From: Scatosoma sp045542595
Lineage (GTDB): Bacteria > Bacillota > Clostridia > Christensenellales > Borkfalkiaceae
DNA: 64,000 nucleotides
NCBI GenBank assembly: GCA_045542595.1
Contig: JAZQLI010000002.1
Span: 74,930 to 138,929 of the forward strand
Direction: 5' to 3'
Positions 26,083 through 34,780 of the stretch are shown here, one piece after another. The notes beneath the pieces are model-generated. The model was not told where the DNA came from and did not search any database. It worked only from the letters and a program-made list of their open reading frames with translations. Every line of letters starts with the position of its first letter. The stretch's first letter is position 1. The translations under genes and the position numbers were made by a program.

Positions 26083-26111
26083 TTGACAAACGGACGAAAA
26101 AAGGGTATTAT
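26083..26111 (+). promoter_or_regulatory. Sigma-A promoter of the NUDIX gene
   Basis: TTGACA, 17-bp spacer, TATTAT; a TATAAT is also present 3 bp later. Confidence 0.85.
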
Positions 26112-26177
26112 AATAAGTAGTGAACGAAAAACGTATAAAAAAGGAAGAAAGCAAGGGCTTTCGATAAGGAGGTAAGT

Positions 26178-26672
26178 ATGTATTGTAGAGAGTGCGGTCA
26201 AAAACTCACGTTGCGTTTTTGCGAAAACGAAGGATTAATTCCCTATTGCGACAAATGCGAAGCGTATATGTTTCCACAATTTTCCGTAGCGGTATCTATG
26301 GTAGTAACCAACCGTGCACAGGATAAAATTTTGCTCGCTAAGCACGTGGAAGACGACGATTTTATTTTGTTTGCAGGGTATATTAAAAAGGGCGAAAACG
26401 CCGAAAAGACTATTCCCCGTGAAATCAAGGAAGAGTTGGGCTTGGACGTAGTAAAAGCCAAATATATGTCGTCCAGATACCACGCGCGCAAGGAAGTATT
26501 GATGCTGAACTTTATCGTCGTAGTGGAAGATAAGCCTATCCGCTTAAAAGAAGACGAAATTGCCGAAGCGCGTTGGTGCACCAGCGAAGAAGCGCTTGCT
26601 TTGATACGCAAAGGCACTACCGCAGAATTTTTCTTGAATAACGCCATACGGGAATTGAAGAAGAAAATTTAA
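26178..26672 (+). CDS. NUDIX hydrolase with N-terminal zinc ribbon (NudC-like)
   Basis: The 164-residue protein has a CxxC...CxxC ribbon (MYCRECG, PYCDKCE, about residues 2-29) followed by a NUDIX domain whose box GYIKKGENAEKTIPREIKEELGL (split here: G-x5-E-x7-REIKEE-x-G) is intact. This order resembles NAD(H) pyrophosphatase/RNA-deNADding NudC without its N-terminal domain, and is common in Clostridia. The exact substrate is unknown. Strong AAGGAGG site; monocistronic, between a promoter and a terminator. Confidence 0.88.
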   Translation: MYCRECGQKLTLRFCENEGLIPYCDKCEAYMFPQFSVAVSMVVTNRAQDKILLAKHVEDDDFILFAGYIKKGENAEKTIPREIKEELGLDVVKAKYMSSRYHARKEVLMLNFIVVVEDKPIRLKEDEIAEARWCTSEEALALIRKGTTAEFFLNNAIRELKKKI

Positions 26673-26680
26673 AAAACGGA

Positions 26681-26708
26681 AAGAGACGGTTTACCGTCTC
26701 TTTTTTTT
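26681..26708 (+). terminator. Terminator of the NUDIX gene
   Basis: Stem AAGAGACGGT / ACCGTCTCTT with a 2-4 nt loop and an eight-T tail. Confidence 0.93.
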
Positions 26709-26753
26709 GTAAAAATTATTTACGATTTACACGCTATTTTTACCGCCACGCAT

Positions 26754-26782
26754 TTGACATTCCCTTTCTTTTTTGGTACAAT
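26754..26782 (+). promoter_or_regulatory. Sigma-A promoter of the DUF1846 gene
   Basis: TTGACA, 17-bp spacer, TACAAT. Confidence 0.9.
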
Positions 26783-26832
26783 ATTATTTGATAGTATTTA
26801 CACGAAGAAAAAATCGACAAGGAGCCGAAGCT

Positions 26833-28317
26833 ATGCACAAAATAGGGTTTGACAATAAAAAATATCTCTCTATGCAATCGGAAAAAATCGCTGAACGCGT
26901 TCACGCGTTTGGGGATAAGCTGTATCTCGAATTCGGCGGAAAACTCTTCGACGATTATCACGCTTCGCGTGTGTTGCCCGGTTTCGAGCCGGACAGTAAA
27001 ATTAAGATGTTGTTAAAACTCAAAGACGAAGCGGAAATTCTCGTTGTCATCAGTGCGAACGACATCATTAAAAATAAATACAGAAACGATTTAGGAATCA
27101 CTTACGACGCGGACGTATTACGCCTTATCGACGTTTTTAAGAGTAAGGGCTTATACGTAGGCAGCGTAGTAATGACTATGTATCAACCCCAACCCAGCGT
27201 AGACGCGTTTATCAAGCGTTTGCAAAACTTGGGCGTTGCGGTATATAAGCACTACGCTATTGAAGGCTACCCTTCCGATTTAGAGAAAATAGTAAGCGGC
27301 GAAGGGTACGGAAAAAACGATTACGTGCCCACTACGCGCCGCATCGTCGTGGTTACCGCGCCAGGCCCTGGAAGCGGTAAAATGGCAACCTGCCTTTCCC
27401 AGCTGTATCACGAAAATTTACGGGGCGTAAAAGCGGGTTATGCAAAATTTGAAACGTTCCCTATATGGAATTTACCCCTTTCTCATCCCGTCAACTTAGC
27501 GTATGAAGCCGCCACTGCCGATTTAAACGACGTGAATATGATAGACCCCTATCATTTAGACTGCTATCAAACGCTTGCCGTCAATTACAACCGCGACGTG
27601 GAAATATTCCCCGTGGTTTCGGCAATGTTGCAACAAATTTTAGGGTATTCTCCCTATAAATCCCCTACGGATATGGGCGTAAATATGGCAGGCTTTTGTA
27701 TCGTAGACGACGAAGCGTGCTCTACCGCTTCCAAAAACGAAATTATCCGCCGCTATTACGCCGCGCTTTGCGACGCGAGAAAGGGCAGAATTTCTAAAGA
27801 AGTGGTTTCCAAAATAGAACTTTTAATGCGAAAATCGGGAGTGGACGAAACACACCGCCCCACCGTAGCCCCTGCGCTGAAAAAAGCGGAAGACACAGGC
27901 GCGCCTGCAGTAGCTATCGAGCTTGCCGACGGGCGTATCGTAACGGGTAAAACGGGAAACTTACTCGGTGCAAGTGCGGCAGCACTTTTGAACGCATTAA
28001 AGACGTTGGGGAATATAGACGACGCTATCGAACTGATTTCCCCTACCATTATCGAACCCATTCAACGTTTGAAAGTCAACCATATGGGCTCGGCGAACCC
28101 CCGTTTACACACCGACGAAATTTTAATGGCGCTTGCCATTTGCGCCGTAACCGACCCTATGGCAAAACTTGCCTTAGCGCAGCTGGACAAGCTGAAAAAC
28201 GGCGAAATACACTCCACCGTTATCTTATCGCACGTTGACGAGAAAACGTTTAAAACGTTGGGTATGCACGTAACCTGCGAACCGCAACAACAAACTTCAA
28301 ATTGCTATTATCATTGA
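26833..28317 (+). CDS. DUF1846 family protein
   Basis: The 494-residue protein (ATG 26833, AAGGAG 8 nt upstream) matches DUF1846 in length and start (IGFDNKKYLSMQSEKI). It contains VVVTAPGPGSGKMATCLSQLYHE, a P-loop-like GPGSGKMAT segment at about residues 175-185, and C-terminal GLMGSANPRLHTDE-like sequence (HMGSANPRLHTDE). The family is widespread in Firmicutes and gut anaerobes, with solved structure but no settled function. The P-loop-like motif suggests nucleotide binding (inference). Monocistronic. Confidence 0.85.
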   Translation: MHKIGFDNKKYLSMQSEKIAERVHAFGDKLYLEFGGKLFDDYHASRVLPGFEPDSKIKMLLKLKDEAEILVVISANDIIKNKYRNDLGITYDADVLRLIDVFKSKGLYVGSVVMTMYQPQPSVDAFIKRLQNLGVAVYKHYAIEGYPSDLEKIVSGEGYGKNDYVPTTRRIVVVTAPGPGSGKMATCLSQLYHENLRGVKAGYAKFETFPIWNLPLSHPVNLAYEAATADLNDVNMIDPYHLDCYQTLAVNYNRDVEIFPVVSAMLQQILGYSPYKSPTDMGVNMAGFCIVDDEACSTASKNEIIRRYYAALCDARKGRISKEVVSKIELLMRKSGVDETHRPTVAPALKKAEDTGAPAVAIELADGRIVTGKTGNLLGASAAALLNALKTLGNIDDAIELISPTIIEPIQRLKVNHMGSANPRLHTDEILMALAICAVTDPMAKLALAQLDKLKNGEIHSTVILSHVDEKTFKTLGMHVTCEPQQQTSNCYYH

Positions 28318-28330
28318 AAAACGCAAAAAA

Positions 28331-28364
28331 AGCTTTGGCTTGTCCGCCAAAGCTTTTTCTTTTT
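28331..28364. terminator. Bidirectional terminator between DUF1846 and PTS IIC genes
   Basis: Stem AGCTTTGGC / GCCAAAGCT with a 6-nt loop, followed by TTTTCTTTTT on the plus strand and preceded by an A-run. Confidence 0.92.
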
Positions 28365-28372
28365 ACAAACTT

Positions 28373-29497
28373 TTATAAATCTAATTTCAAATCGTTTTCT
28401 TTTATCCAACCTTTCTTTCTCATAAATTCGGATATGACGATATTTAAAACGGCAGGTAATACAAACATCAAAAGGAATATTCCTACAATCCCCCACGCGC
28501 CCGTCGTATATTTGAATAAATCGAACACGCCTACAAGTCCGCTTGTGCCCATACCGCCGCCCGACGCGCCGCACTTGAGCATAAACACGCAGGTGGAAAG
28601 CGGTCCGCAAATCGCGCTGGAAATAATCATAGGTAGCATCGTAATCGGTTTTTTCATAATGTTGGGAATTTGCAACATACTCGTTCCCAAGCCTTGCGCC
28701 ACCAAACCGCCGACGCCGTTTTCTCTAAAGCTTGCTACGGCAAAACCTATCATATGACAGGCGCAACCCACCGTTGCCGCGCCGCCTGCAAGCAACATAG
28801 CTTCATACGCCACGCCCGTACCTTGCGCCAAAACGGGACTGGACACTGCCACCCAAATAGCCGCCGACGACGTGGGCATAGTAAGTAAAATTCCCATTAC
28901 TACCGCCACGACGATACCCATAATAAAGGGTACGGCTTTCGTCGCTATCGCAATACCGTCGCCCAACCAGTTTACAAGCAGAATAAACGGATACGCCGCA
29001 AATACGCCGCCAAACGCTAATACCATAGCCCCAAGCGGTACTAAAATAATATCGAGTTTTGTCTTTCCTACGTACAGTTCTACAATTTCCACGACGAGCA
29101 TCGTAACAACGTATGCGCCGATAGGATTCCCGGGCGCGCCCAGCGCAAGCATCGTAAACGGAGCGTTGCCTATCATCAATTTATCGGCAAACGCACCAAC
29201 CATTCCGGCAACCGCCGCAGAAAAAGTAAGCAGTTTGTTTTTTCCAAGCGCGTGCGCTATCCCCACGCCGATACCTGCACCCATTAACGATTTGGCGATA
29301 TTCGCAATATATAATAGAGTGTTGCCGATATAATTATTCCCTATCCAACCGGCAATTTGCGCGAGAATCGTCCCTGCGATAAGGGTAACGAACAAACCCT
29401 GCGCCATACCCGAAAACGCGGTGATAAAATACCGTTTGGGCAACGCTTTTACGTATGCAAGAAATTTTTCTTTACAATTTTTCGTTTTTTGTTCCAT
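28373..29497 (-). CDS. PTS_EIIC_2-type membrane permease (PTS sugar transporter subunit IIC-like)
   Basis: The 374-residue, highly hydrophobic protein has about ten membrane segments and family features GAGIGVGIAHALGKNKLLTFSA and LTMPTSSAAIWVAVSSP. It belongs to the EIIC-only group that lacks fused IIA or IIB domains. No PTS phosphoryl-transfer gene lies nearby, so it may be a facilitator or work with distant IIA/IIB. The substrate is unknown. Single gene with its own promoter and terminator. Confidence 0.82.
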   Translation of the reverse strand: MEQKTKNCKEKFLAYVKALPKRYFITAFSGMAQGLFVTLIAGTILAQIAGWIGNNYIGNTLLYIANIAKSLMGAGIGVGIAHALGKNKLLTFSAAVAGMVGAFADKLMIGNAPFTMLALGAPGNPIGAYVVTMLVVEIVELYVGKTKLDIILVPLGAMVLAFGGVFAAYPFILLVNWLGDGIAIATKAVPFIMGIVVAVVMGILLTMPTSSAAIWVAVSSPVLAQGTGVAYEAMLLAGGAATVGCACHMIGFAVASFRENGVGGLVAQGLGTSMLQIPNIMKKPITMLPMIISSAICGPLSTCVFMLKCGASGGGMGTSGLVGVFDLFKYTTGAWGIVGIFLLMFVLPAVLNIVISEFMRKKGWIKENDLKLDL

Positions 29498-29528
29498 AAA
29501 ACACTCCTTTGTAAGAAATTATATTTTT

Positions 29529-29557
29529 ATTATAACGCTCCGTTTTTAAAAAATCAA
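29529..29557 (-). promoter_or_regulatory. Sigma-A promoter of the PTS IIC gene
   Basis: Minus-strand TTGATT, 17-bp spacer, TATAAT. Confidence 0.8.
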
Positions 29558-29567
29558 GAAAAAAATA

Positions 29568-29594
29568 CCCGTTCCCTAAAAAATAGGGAACGGG
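29568..29594 (-). terminator. Terminator of the DUF1540 gene
   Basis: Stem CCCGTTCCCTA / TAGGGAACGGG, 5-nt loop, then T-rich TATTTTTTTC on the minus strand. Confidence 0.9.
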
Positions 29595-29615
29595 GTTTTG
29601 TTGCAACAGTTTTCG

Positions 29616-29786
29616 TTATTTTCTTTCAAAACTGTCGCAGCACGTGCAGCTTTCCGCGTCGCAACTACAAGTGTTGCCTACGTGGATTTTACGGAGCGTA
29701 CAATAGTCGCCTGCGCGATTATACTTACATTCCGTAACGCCGCAACCGATACTGGTATTCACTTCTTGACCGCGTTCGTTCATCAT
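29616..29786 (-). CDS. DUF1540 cysteine-rich small protein
   Basis: The 56-residue product (ATG 29786, AAGGAGG 8 nt upstream) has eight cysteines arranged as IGCGVTECKYN, YCTL and SCSCDAESCTCCDSF, the pattern of DUF1540, presumably a metal-binding module. Such proteins are abundant in spore-forming Clostridia; the role is unknown. A longer frame to 29849 has no ribosome site. Confidence 0.88.
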   Translation of the reverse strand: MMNERGQEVNTSIGCGVTECKYNRAGDYCTLRKIHVGNTCSCDAESCTCCDSFERK

Positions 29787-29842
29787 AACGGTTTCCTCCT
29801 TATTTTTGATACAAAGAGTATGCGTAATTTTGCGAAAGATTA

Positions 29843-29871
29843 TTGACATTTTATAAAATTTGCGTTACAAT
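29843..29871 (+). promoter_or_regulatory. Sigma-A promoter of rplI-yitT
   Basis: TTGACA, 17-bp spacer, TACAAT; divergent from the DUF1540 gene. Confidence 0.92.
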
Positions 29872-29903
29872 ATACGTAATAGAGCGTATAGGAGAAAGAT
29901 TAT

Positions 29904-30344
29904 ATGAAAGTTTTATTGACAGCCGACGTAAAAGGTACGGGCAAAAAAGGCGAAGTTGTAGAAGTAGCCGACGGATTTGGTAGAAATTTCCTTTTGAAAA
30001 AAGGACTTGCCACGCAAGCTACGGCGGCAAACGTACATCAAGCTAATCAGCAAAAAGCCTCGCAAGAATTCCATAGAGCGGAAGAAGTGAAAGCCTTAAA
30101 AAACCTTGCCGCACAGCTGGAAGGAAAAAAAGTAACCGTAAAAATTAAAACGGGCGAAAACGGTAAAACGTTTGGTAGCGTTACTCCGTCCCACGTGGCA
30201 GCGGCGCTTGCGGATATCGGTTTTGACGTAGATAAAAAGAAAATTAAAATGGACGCCGTAAAAACGTTAGGTTCGTTCAACGCCGAAGTGCGTTTAATGG
30301 AAGGCGTTTCAGCAAAAATAACGGTAACGGTGGAAAGCTTATAA
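29904..30344 (+). CDS. rplI: 50S ribosomal protein L9
   Basis: The 146 residues start MKVLLTADVKGTGKKGEVVEVADGFGRNFLLKKGLA (given in part: GKKGEVVEVADGFGRNFL), followed by the long helix and the C-terminal domain with KTFGSVTP, all typical of L9. It stabilises the L1 stalk and reading-frame maintenance. It is not in its usual setting with rpsF-ssb-rpsR or dnaB but is paired with yitT one base downstream. Confidence 0.98.
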   Translation: MKVLLTADVKGTGKKGEVVEVADGFGRNFLLKKGLATQATAANVHQANQQKASQEFHRAEEVKALKNLAAQLEGKKVTVKIKTGENGKTFGSVTPSHVAAALADIGFDVDKKKIKMDAVKTLGSFNAEVRLMEGVSAKITVTVESL

Positions 30345-30345
30345 T

Positions 30346-31314
30346 ATGGAAAACGTTCCTTCTTTACCCCCTAAAATTACCAAACACGAAATTCACGCCG
30401 AAGCAAACAGCACGAAAGGCAAAATTATTTACTGGACGAAAACGGTCGTTTTATTGTTAATTTCTTCGCTGCTTGTTGCCGTGGCCTCTTATTCGTTTAT
30501 TACGCCCAACGGGTTCACCATCGGCGGCGTAAGCGGTATCGCCATTTTGATAAACGTAGCGACAAACGGACTTGTACCGCAATGGATTGTGCTTTTCGGC
30601 ATCAACCTGCCTTTAGTCATCACTGCATTTTTTATCGTTAAACGGAAATTTGCGGTGCTTTCGGCAACGAATATCGGGTTGCAAACGGTTTGGCTTGCGG
30701 TTTTGGAAAACGCTTTACCCACCTTTCAAGTGGAATTTACCACCAACGGGGAAAAAATATTTGCCGCTATCGCGGCAGGTATTTGTATCGGCACGGCTGT
30801 AGCGCTCGCTTTTAAAACGGGCGGTAGTACGGGCGGAACGGATATTCTCGCAGTGATGATTCAGCGCAAGATAGGGGCAAGCTCTATCGCGTGGATGCTG
30901 TTTAGTATCAACTGCGTCATTATCGGTTTTTCCGTGTTCGTATTCCAAGGCGAAACGCTTGCGCTTACCCTACTCCCTTTAATGATGTCGGCGTTTGAAC
31001 TGTATTTGGAAAGCAAAACCATCGACGCGGTTACTAACGGATTTCAGTCGGCTATCGAATTTAGAATTATCACCGACAAACCTGAAGAAATGTCCTATGC
31101 GCTGATGAACGAGTTGGGGCGCGGCGTAACTTCCCTTCCTGCAACGGGAATGTATACCAAAGAAGAACATTCTATGCTACTTTGCGTAGTGAGCAAACGA
31201 CAAATAATGACGCTTCGGCGTATTATGAAATCGGTCGACCCCGATTCGTTTGCCGTGATGTCTACGGTATCGCAAGTGTTGGGTTTGGGGTTCTACACGT
31301 CGGAACATAACTAA
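30346..31314 (+). CDS. YitT family membrane protein (DUF161 + DUF2179)
   Basis: The 322-residue protein has about five membrane helices (residues 30-200, with FKTGGSTGGTDILAVMIQRK) and a C-terminal cytoplasmic DUF2179 domain (AIEFRIITDKPEEMS..., GMYTKEEHSMLLCVVSKRQI). The family is common in Firmicutes with no assigned transport activity. The start lies 1 bp after the rplI stop, so translation is likely coupled. Confidence 0.92.
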   Translation: MENVPSLPPKITKHEIHAEANSTKGKIIYWTKTVVLLLISSLLVAVASYSFITPNGFTIGGVSGIAILINVATNGLVPQWIVLFGINLPLVITAFFIVKRKFAVLSATNIGLQTVWLAVLENALPTFQVEFTTNGEKIFAAIAAGICIGTAVALAFKTGGSTGGTDILAVMIQRKIGASSIAWMLFSINCVIIGFSVFVFQGETLALTLLPLMMSAFELYLESKTIDAVTNGFQSAIEFRIITDKPEEMSYALMNELGRGVTSLPATGMYTKEEHSMLLCVVSKRQIMTLRRIMKSVDPDSFAVMSTVSQVLGLGFYTSEHN

Positions 31315-31348
31315 ACGCCAAGCAGCACCTTAAAAACACGTTTTATCT

Positions 31349-31385
31349 ACCGTTTTCCCCTTTTTTTCGGGGAAAACGGTTTTTA
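31349..31385 (+). terminator. Terminator of rplI-yitT
   Basis: Perfect 12-bp stem ACCGTTTTCCCC / GGGGAAAACGGT with T-run. A second weaker hairpin (AACCTT / AAGGTT around 31405-31422) follows. Confidence 0.92.
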
Positions 31386-31450
31386 TACCCAAAAAATCAA
31401 AAAAAACCTTTATTTTTCAAGGTTTTTCTCGATTTTTTTTCTTGTAGCCC

Positions 31451-31479
31451 TTGACAAATAAGGCTTAATAAGGTATAAT
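31451..31479 (+). promoter_or_regulatory. Sigma-A promoter of hup
   Basis: Perfect TTGACA, 17-bp spacer, TATAAT, consistent with a highly expressed gene. Confidence 0.95.
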
Positions 31480-31539
31480 TAAATTACTTAAAAGTTGCCA
31501 AATTTTTAAGAAATAATTTTAAAGGGGATTAGGACTCTT

Positions 31540-31812
31540 ATGAACAAAGGCGAATTGATTAAAGCAATGGCAGAAAAAGCAGGTTTCACCAACAAAGACG
31601 CGGCTATCGCATACGACGCATTTTTGGCTACCGTTACGGAAGCTTTGAAAGCAGGTGAAAAGGTACAACTTGTTGGTTTTGGTACGTTGGAAGTTAAAAA
31701 CGTACCTGCAAAAACGGGTATCAACCCTCAAACGAAAGAAAAGGTTGCTATCGCAGCTTGCAAGAAACCCGTTATGAAATTCGGTAAAGCTTACAAAGAC
31801 CTTTTTAACTAA
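31540..31812 (+). CDS. hup: HU family nucleoid DNA-binding protein
   Basis: The 90-residue dimeric histone-like protein begins MNKGELIKAMAEKAGF and carries the GFGTLEVKNVPAKTGINPQT DNA-clasping arm (VGFGTLEV...GINPQTKE). Length and sequence are canonical. Monocistronic between a consensus promoter and a strong terminator. Confidence 0.98.
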   Translation: MNKGELIKAMAEKAGFTNKDAAIAYDAFLATVTEALKAGEKVQLVGFGTLEVKNVPAKTGINPQTKEKVAIAACKKPVMKFGKAYKDLFN

Positions 31813-31826
31813 TGATTTTAAAAGTG

Positions 31827-31851
31827 AAAGCCGACGCTAAGCGTCGGCTTT
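31827..31851 (+). terminator. Terminator of hup
   Basis: Stem AAAGCCGACGC / GCGTCGGCTTT with a TAA loop. Confidence 0.88.
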
Positions 31852-31877
31852 ATACTATACAAAACAACATACGAAAA

Positions 31878-31902
31878 CCCGTTCGCCGATACGGCGAACG
31901 GG
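31878..31902 (-). terminator. Terminator of trpS
   Basis: Stem CCCGTTCGCCG / CGGCGAACGGG, ATA loop, then TTTTCG on the minus strand, 6 bp past the trpS stop. Confidence 0.88.
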
Positions 31903-31908
31903 TTTATC

Positions 31909-32952
31909 TTATTCGAAATAGTTAATTTTCATAGCACGTTTCACTTCGGCAAGCGTTTGCGCCGCTACCGCACGCGCTTTCTCGCTACCCTGTTTCAACA
32001 TTTCCCAAACGGCAGGGATATCCTTTGCCAACTCTTCACGGCGCAGGCGAATGGGTTCTAACGTTTCTTGCATCACGCTATTTAAGAACTTCTTCACTTT
32101 CATATCCCCTAACCCACCGCGCTCGTAATGCGCCTTGAGTTCGTCCAAGTTCGCATATTCGGGTAAGTATTTTTGAAAATGTTCGTCGGTGGAAAACGCT
32201 TCTAAATAGATAAACGTGGGATTGTTTTTCGTATCCCCGGGGTCGGTTACTTTGATATGGTTGGGATCGGTATACATTCCCATAACCTTACGCTTGATTT
32301 CGTCCGAGCTGTCCGAAAGGTAAATACAGTTCCCAAGTGATTTACTCATTTTCGCCATACCGTCCGTACCGGGCAAGCGCAAACAGAATTTATTTTCAGG
32401 CAATACCGCTTTGGGCTCGACAAGCGTTTCCCCGTACAAGCCGTTAAAACTGCGCACAATTTCACGCGCTTGCTCTAACATAGGCAGTTGGTCTTCACCG
32501 ACGGGCACGGTGGTGGCTTTAAACGCCGTAATATCCGCCGTTTGCGATACGGGATAGGTCAAAAAGCCCATAGGCAGGGACAGTTCGAAATTCTTTTGAC
32601 GAATTTCCGCTTTTACCGTAGGGTTGCGTTCTAACCGCGCTAACGTTACCAAATTCATATAATAGAAGGTAAGTTCGGTAAGCTGTTCCACGTGCGACTG
32701 CACGAACACCGTCGATTTCGTCGGGTCGATACCGCAAGCAAGGTAATCGAGCGCTACTTCCGTAATATTATCGCGCACCTTTTGGGGATTGTCAAAATTG
32801 TCGGTGAGCGCTTGCGCGTCGGCTATCATAATATAGATTTCGTCAAATTTACCGCTGTTTTGCAATTCTACGCGACGTTTAAGAGAACCGACGTAATGCC
32901 CGATATGCAATTTTCCCGACGGTCTATCACCCGTTAAAATAATGTTTTTCAT
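31909..32952 (-). CDS. trpS: Tryptophanyl-tRNA synthetase
   Basis: The 347-residue class I enzyme starts at ATG 32952 (AAGGGAG 9 nt upstream; MKNIILTGDRPSGKLHIGHY). The HIGH motif is LHIGHYVG and KMSKS is intact (KMSKSLGN). The longer frame to 33039 lacks support. No T-box or Trp-codon leader is visible in the 183 bp upstream. Confidence 0.97.
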   Translation of the reverse strand: MKNIILTGDRPSGKLHIGHYVGSLKRRVELQNSGKFDEIYIMIADAQALTDNFDNPQKVRDNITEVALDYLACGIDPTKSTVFVQSHVEQLTELTFYYMNLVTLARLERNPTVKAEIRQKNFELSLPMGFLTYPVSQTADITAFKATTVPVGEDQLPMLEQAREIVRSFNGLYGETLVEPKAVLPENKFCLRLPGTDGMAKMSKSLGNCIYLSDSSDEIKRKVMGMYTDPNHIKVTDPGDTKNNPTFIYLEAFSTDEHFQKYLPEYANLDELKAHYERGGLGDMKVKKFLNSVMQETLEPIRLRREELAKDIPAVWEMLKQGSEKARAVAAQTLAEVKRAMKINYFE

Positions 32953-33135
32953 ATTTCGTACTCCCTTTTTCCGCGCCGTACATAACCGCGCGTTTTTCGT
33001 CCATACTGTTTGTATGAAACGAACCGTATTAACGGCCATAGCCGTATTTTTCTTATGCGCGATAGCTATCGTATTTTTACGTTTTCATATCTTACAGCCG
33101 AAAGCTGCCGCGCCGACGTTTACCCGTCAAAAAAT

Positions 33136-33798
33136 TCAATTTACTCCGTAGGTGTTGCGGTATTTATACATGGCGGAAAGATGTTCTTTACCGTCGATAA
33201 CGCCCTTTTCAATCGCTTCGATAATATCATTCATCGTAACGACGGAATACACGTCGATACCGTATTCCTTTTTCGCTGCCGCCACTGCCGATAAATCGCT
33301 TTCCAAAGCCTTTTCCATACGGTCAACGGAAATAATCATACCTACTACCTGTACCTTTGCCGCCGCTTCCAGCTTAGGCAAAATTTCTTTGAGTGCTTTA
33401 CCCGACGTCATAACGTCTTCAATGATAATTACCTTTTCACCGTCCACTAATTGCTTTCCCACGAAAAGACCGCCTTCGCCGTGGTCTTTTACTTCTTTTC
33501 TATCGAAACAGTAATTGAGTTCCTTTTCATAGCCGTTATAAAGCGCGATAGCGGTGGTAACCGATAAGGGAATACCCTTATACGCAGGGCCGACAAGCGT
33601 ATCCGCTTCCAAATGGTTATCGTGGATACAAGCCGCGTAATATTCGCCTAATTTTGCAAGCTGCTTGCCCGTTTTATAGTTACCCGTATTGATGAAATAC
33701 GGTGCTTTTCTACCGCTTTTTAAGGTAAATTCTCCAAACTTCAAAACGCCGTTGGATACCATAAAACGGATAAATTCTTCTTTGTACGTATATTGCAT
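33136..33798 (-). CDS. pyrE: Orotate phosphoribosyltransferase
   Basis: The 220-residue enzyme transfers PRPP to orotate. Motifs: GEFTLKSGRKAPYFINTGNYKTG (YFINTG), LVGPAYKGIPLS, and the PRPP loop VIIIEDVMTSGKAL. It is the last gene of the pyr operon, 13 bp after pyrD. Confidence 0.97.
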   Translation of the reverse strand: MQYTYKEEFIRFMVSNGVLKFGEFTLKSGRKAPYFINTGNYKTGKQLAKLGEYYAACIHDNHLEADTLVGPAYKGIPLSVTTAIALYNGYEKELNYCFDRKEVKDHGEGGLFVGKQLVDGEKVIIIEDVMTSGKALKEILPKLEAAAKVQVVGMIISVDRMEKALESDLSAVAAAKKEYGIDVYSVVTMNDIIEAIEKGVIDGKEHLSAMYKYRNTYGVN

Positions 33799-33811
33799 AG
33801 TTTTTTACTCC

Positions 33812-34729
33812 TTATCTATTATTTAATTGCAACGTACCCGTCAGTTCGGCTACGTTTTTTACGCCGTGTTTATCACACCACGCGTTTAATCCGTCGATAA
33901 TTTGCGGCATTGCGTAAGGATTGGTGAAGTTCGCCGTGCCCACCTGTACCGCCGTTGCGCCTGCCATTAAAAATTCGATAGCGTCTTCCGCGCAAGTGAT
34001 ACCGCCCATACCGATTACGGGAATTTTCACCGCTTGCGAAGCTTCGTACACCATACGCACCGCAATCGGCTTTACTCCTGCGCCCGATACGCCGCCCGTG
34101 TTGTTGGCGATAATCGGTTTTCTTCTTTCAATGTCGATAGCCATACCCGTAAGCGTATTGATAAGCGAAATACAGTCTGCCCCGCCGCGTTCCGCCGCTC
34201 TTGCGTTTTCGGCTATGCTTTCCACGTTAGGCGACAATTTCACGATAAGCGGCGTGTCCTTTGCGCCGCTTTTTGCAACGCGCGTTACTTCTTCCACCGT
34301 TTCGGGCTTGATACCGAACGCCATACCGCCGCTTTTTACGTTGGGGCAAGAGATATTGAGTTCTATCATATCCACTTTGCCGTTTAACTTTTCGCAAATA
34401 CCCTTATAATCGTCCAACGTTTTTCCTGCTACGTTGGCAATGACGCGCGTTCCCGTAGCTTTTAACCATTCTAAATCGTTTTCAATGAAATGTTCCACGC
34501 CAGGGTTTTGCAACCCTACTGCATTTAAAATTACCCCACGCGATTCCGCTATTCTGGGTACGGGATTGCCGAGTCTGGGTTCTAACGTAAGTCCTTTCGT
34601 CGATACGCCGCCGATTGCGCCGATATCGTACAATTCGTTAAATTCGCGTCCGAAACCGAACGTTCCCGACGCCGCGATAACGGGGTTCTTAAAAGGGACT
34701 CCGCAAATAGTTACCGATAAATTTGCCAT
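33812..34729 (-). CDS. pyrD: Dihydroorotate dehydrogenase B, catalytic subunit
   Basis: The 305-residue FMN enzyme is class 1B: catalytic Cys in ELNISCPNVKSGG, and partner PyrK is encoded in the same operon. Other motifs: ASGTFGFGREF, VGLQNPGVEHF, NNTGGVSGAGVKPIAVRMVY, GMGGITCAEDAIEFLMAGATAVQVG. It oxidises dihydroorotate and passes electrons via PyrK to NAD. Fold-back element B separates it from pyrK. Confidence 0.97.
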   Translation of the reverse strand: MANLSVTICGVPFKNPVIAASGTFGFGREFNELYDIGAIGGVSTKGLTLEPRLGNPVPRIAESRGVILNAVGLQNPGVEHFIENDLEWLKATGTRVIANVAGKTLDDYKGICEKLNGKVDMIELNISCPNVKSGGMAFGIKPETVEEVTRVAKSGAKDTPLIVKLSPNVESIAENARAAERGGADCISLINTLTGMAIDIERRKPIIANNTGGVSGAGVKPIAVRMVYEASQAVKIPVIGMGGITCAEDAIEFLMAGATAVQVGTANFTNPYAMPQIIDGLNAWCDKHGVKNVAELTGTLQLNNR

Positions 34730-34780
34730 AATTTTTTCCTTTTCGCAACTGTATTATTTGTATTATTTATAATTTGTAAG

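Noticed and set aside
33014..33151. 45-codon plus-strand ORF with a hydrophobic start (MKRTVLTAIAVFFLCAIAIV) in the trpS-pyrE gap
   Set aside because: It looks like a signal peptide or membrane helix, but has no Shine-Dalgarno, no promoter, and overlaps the pyrE stop; not supported enough to call.
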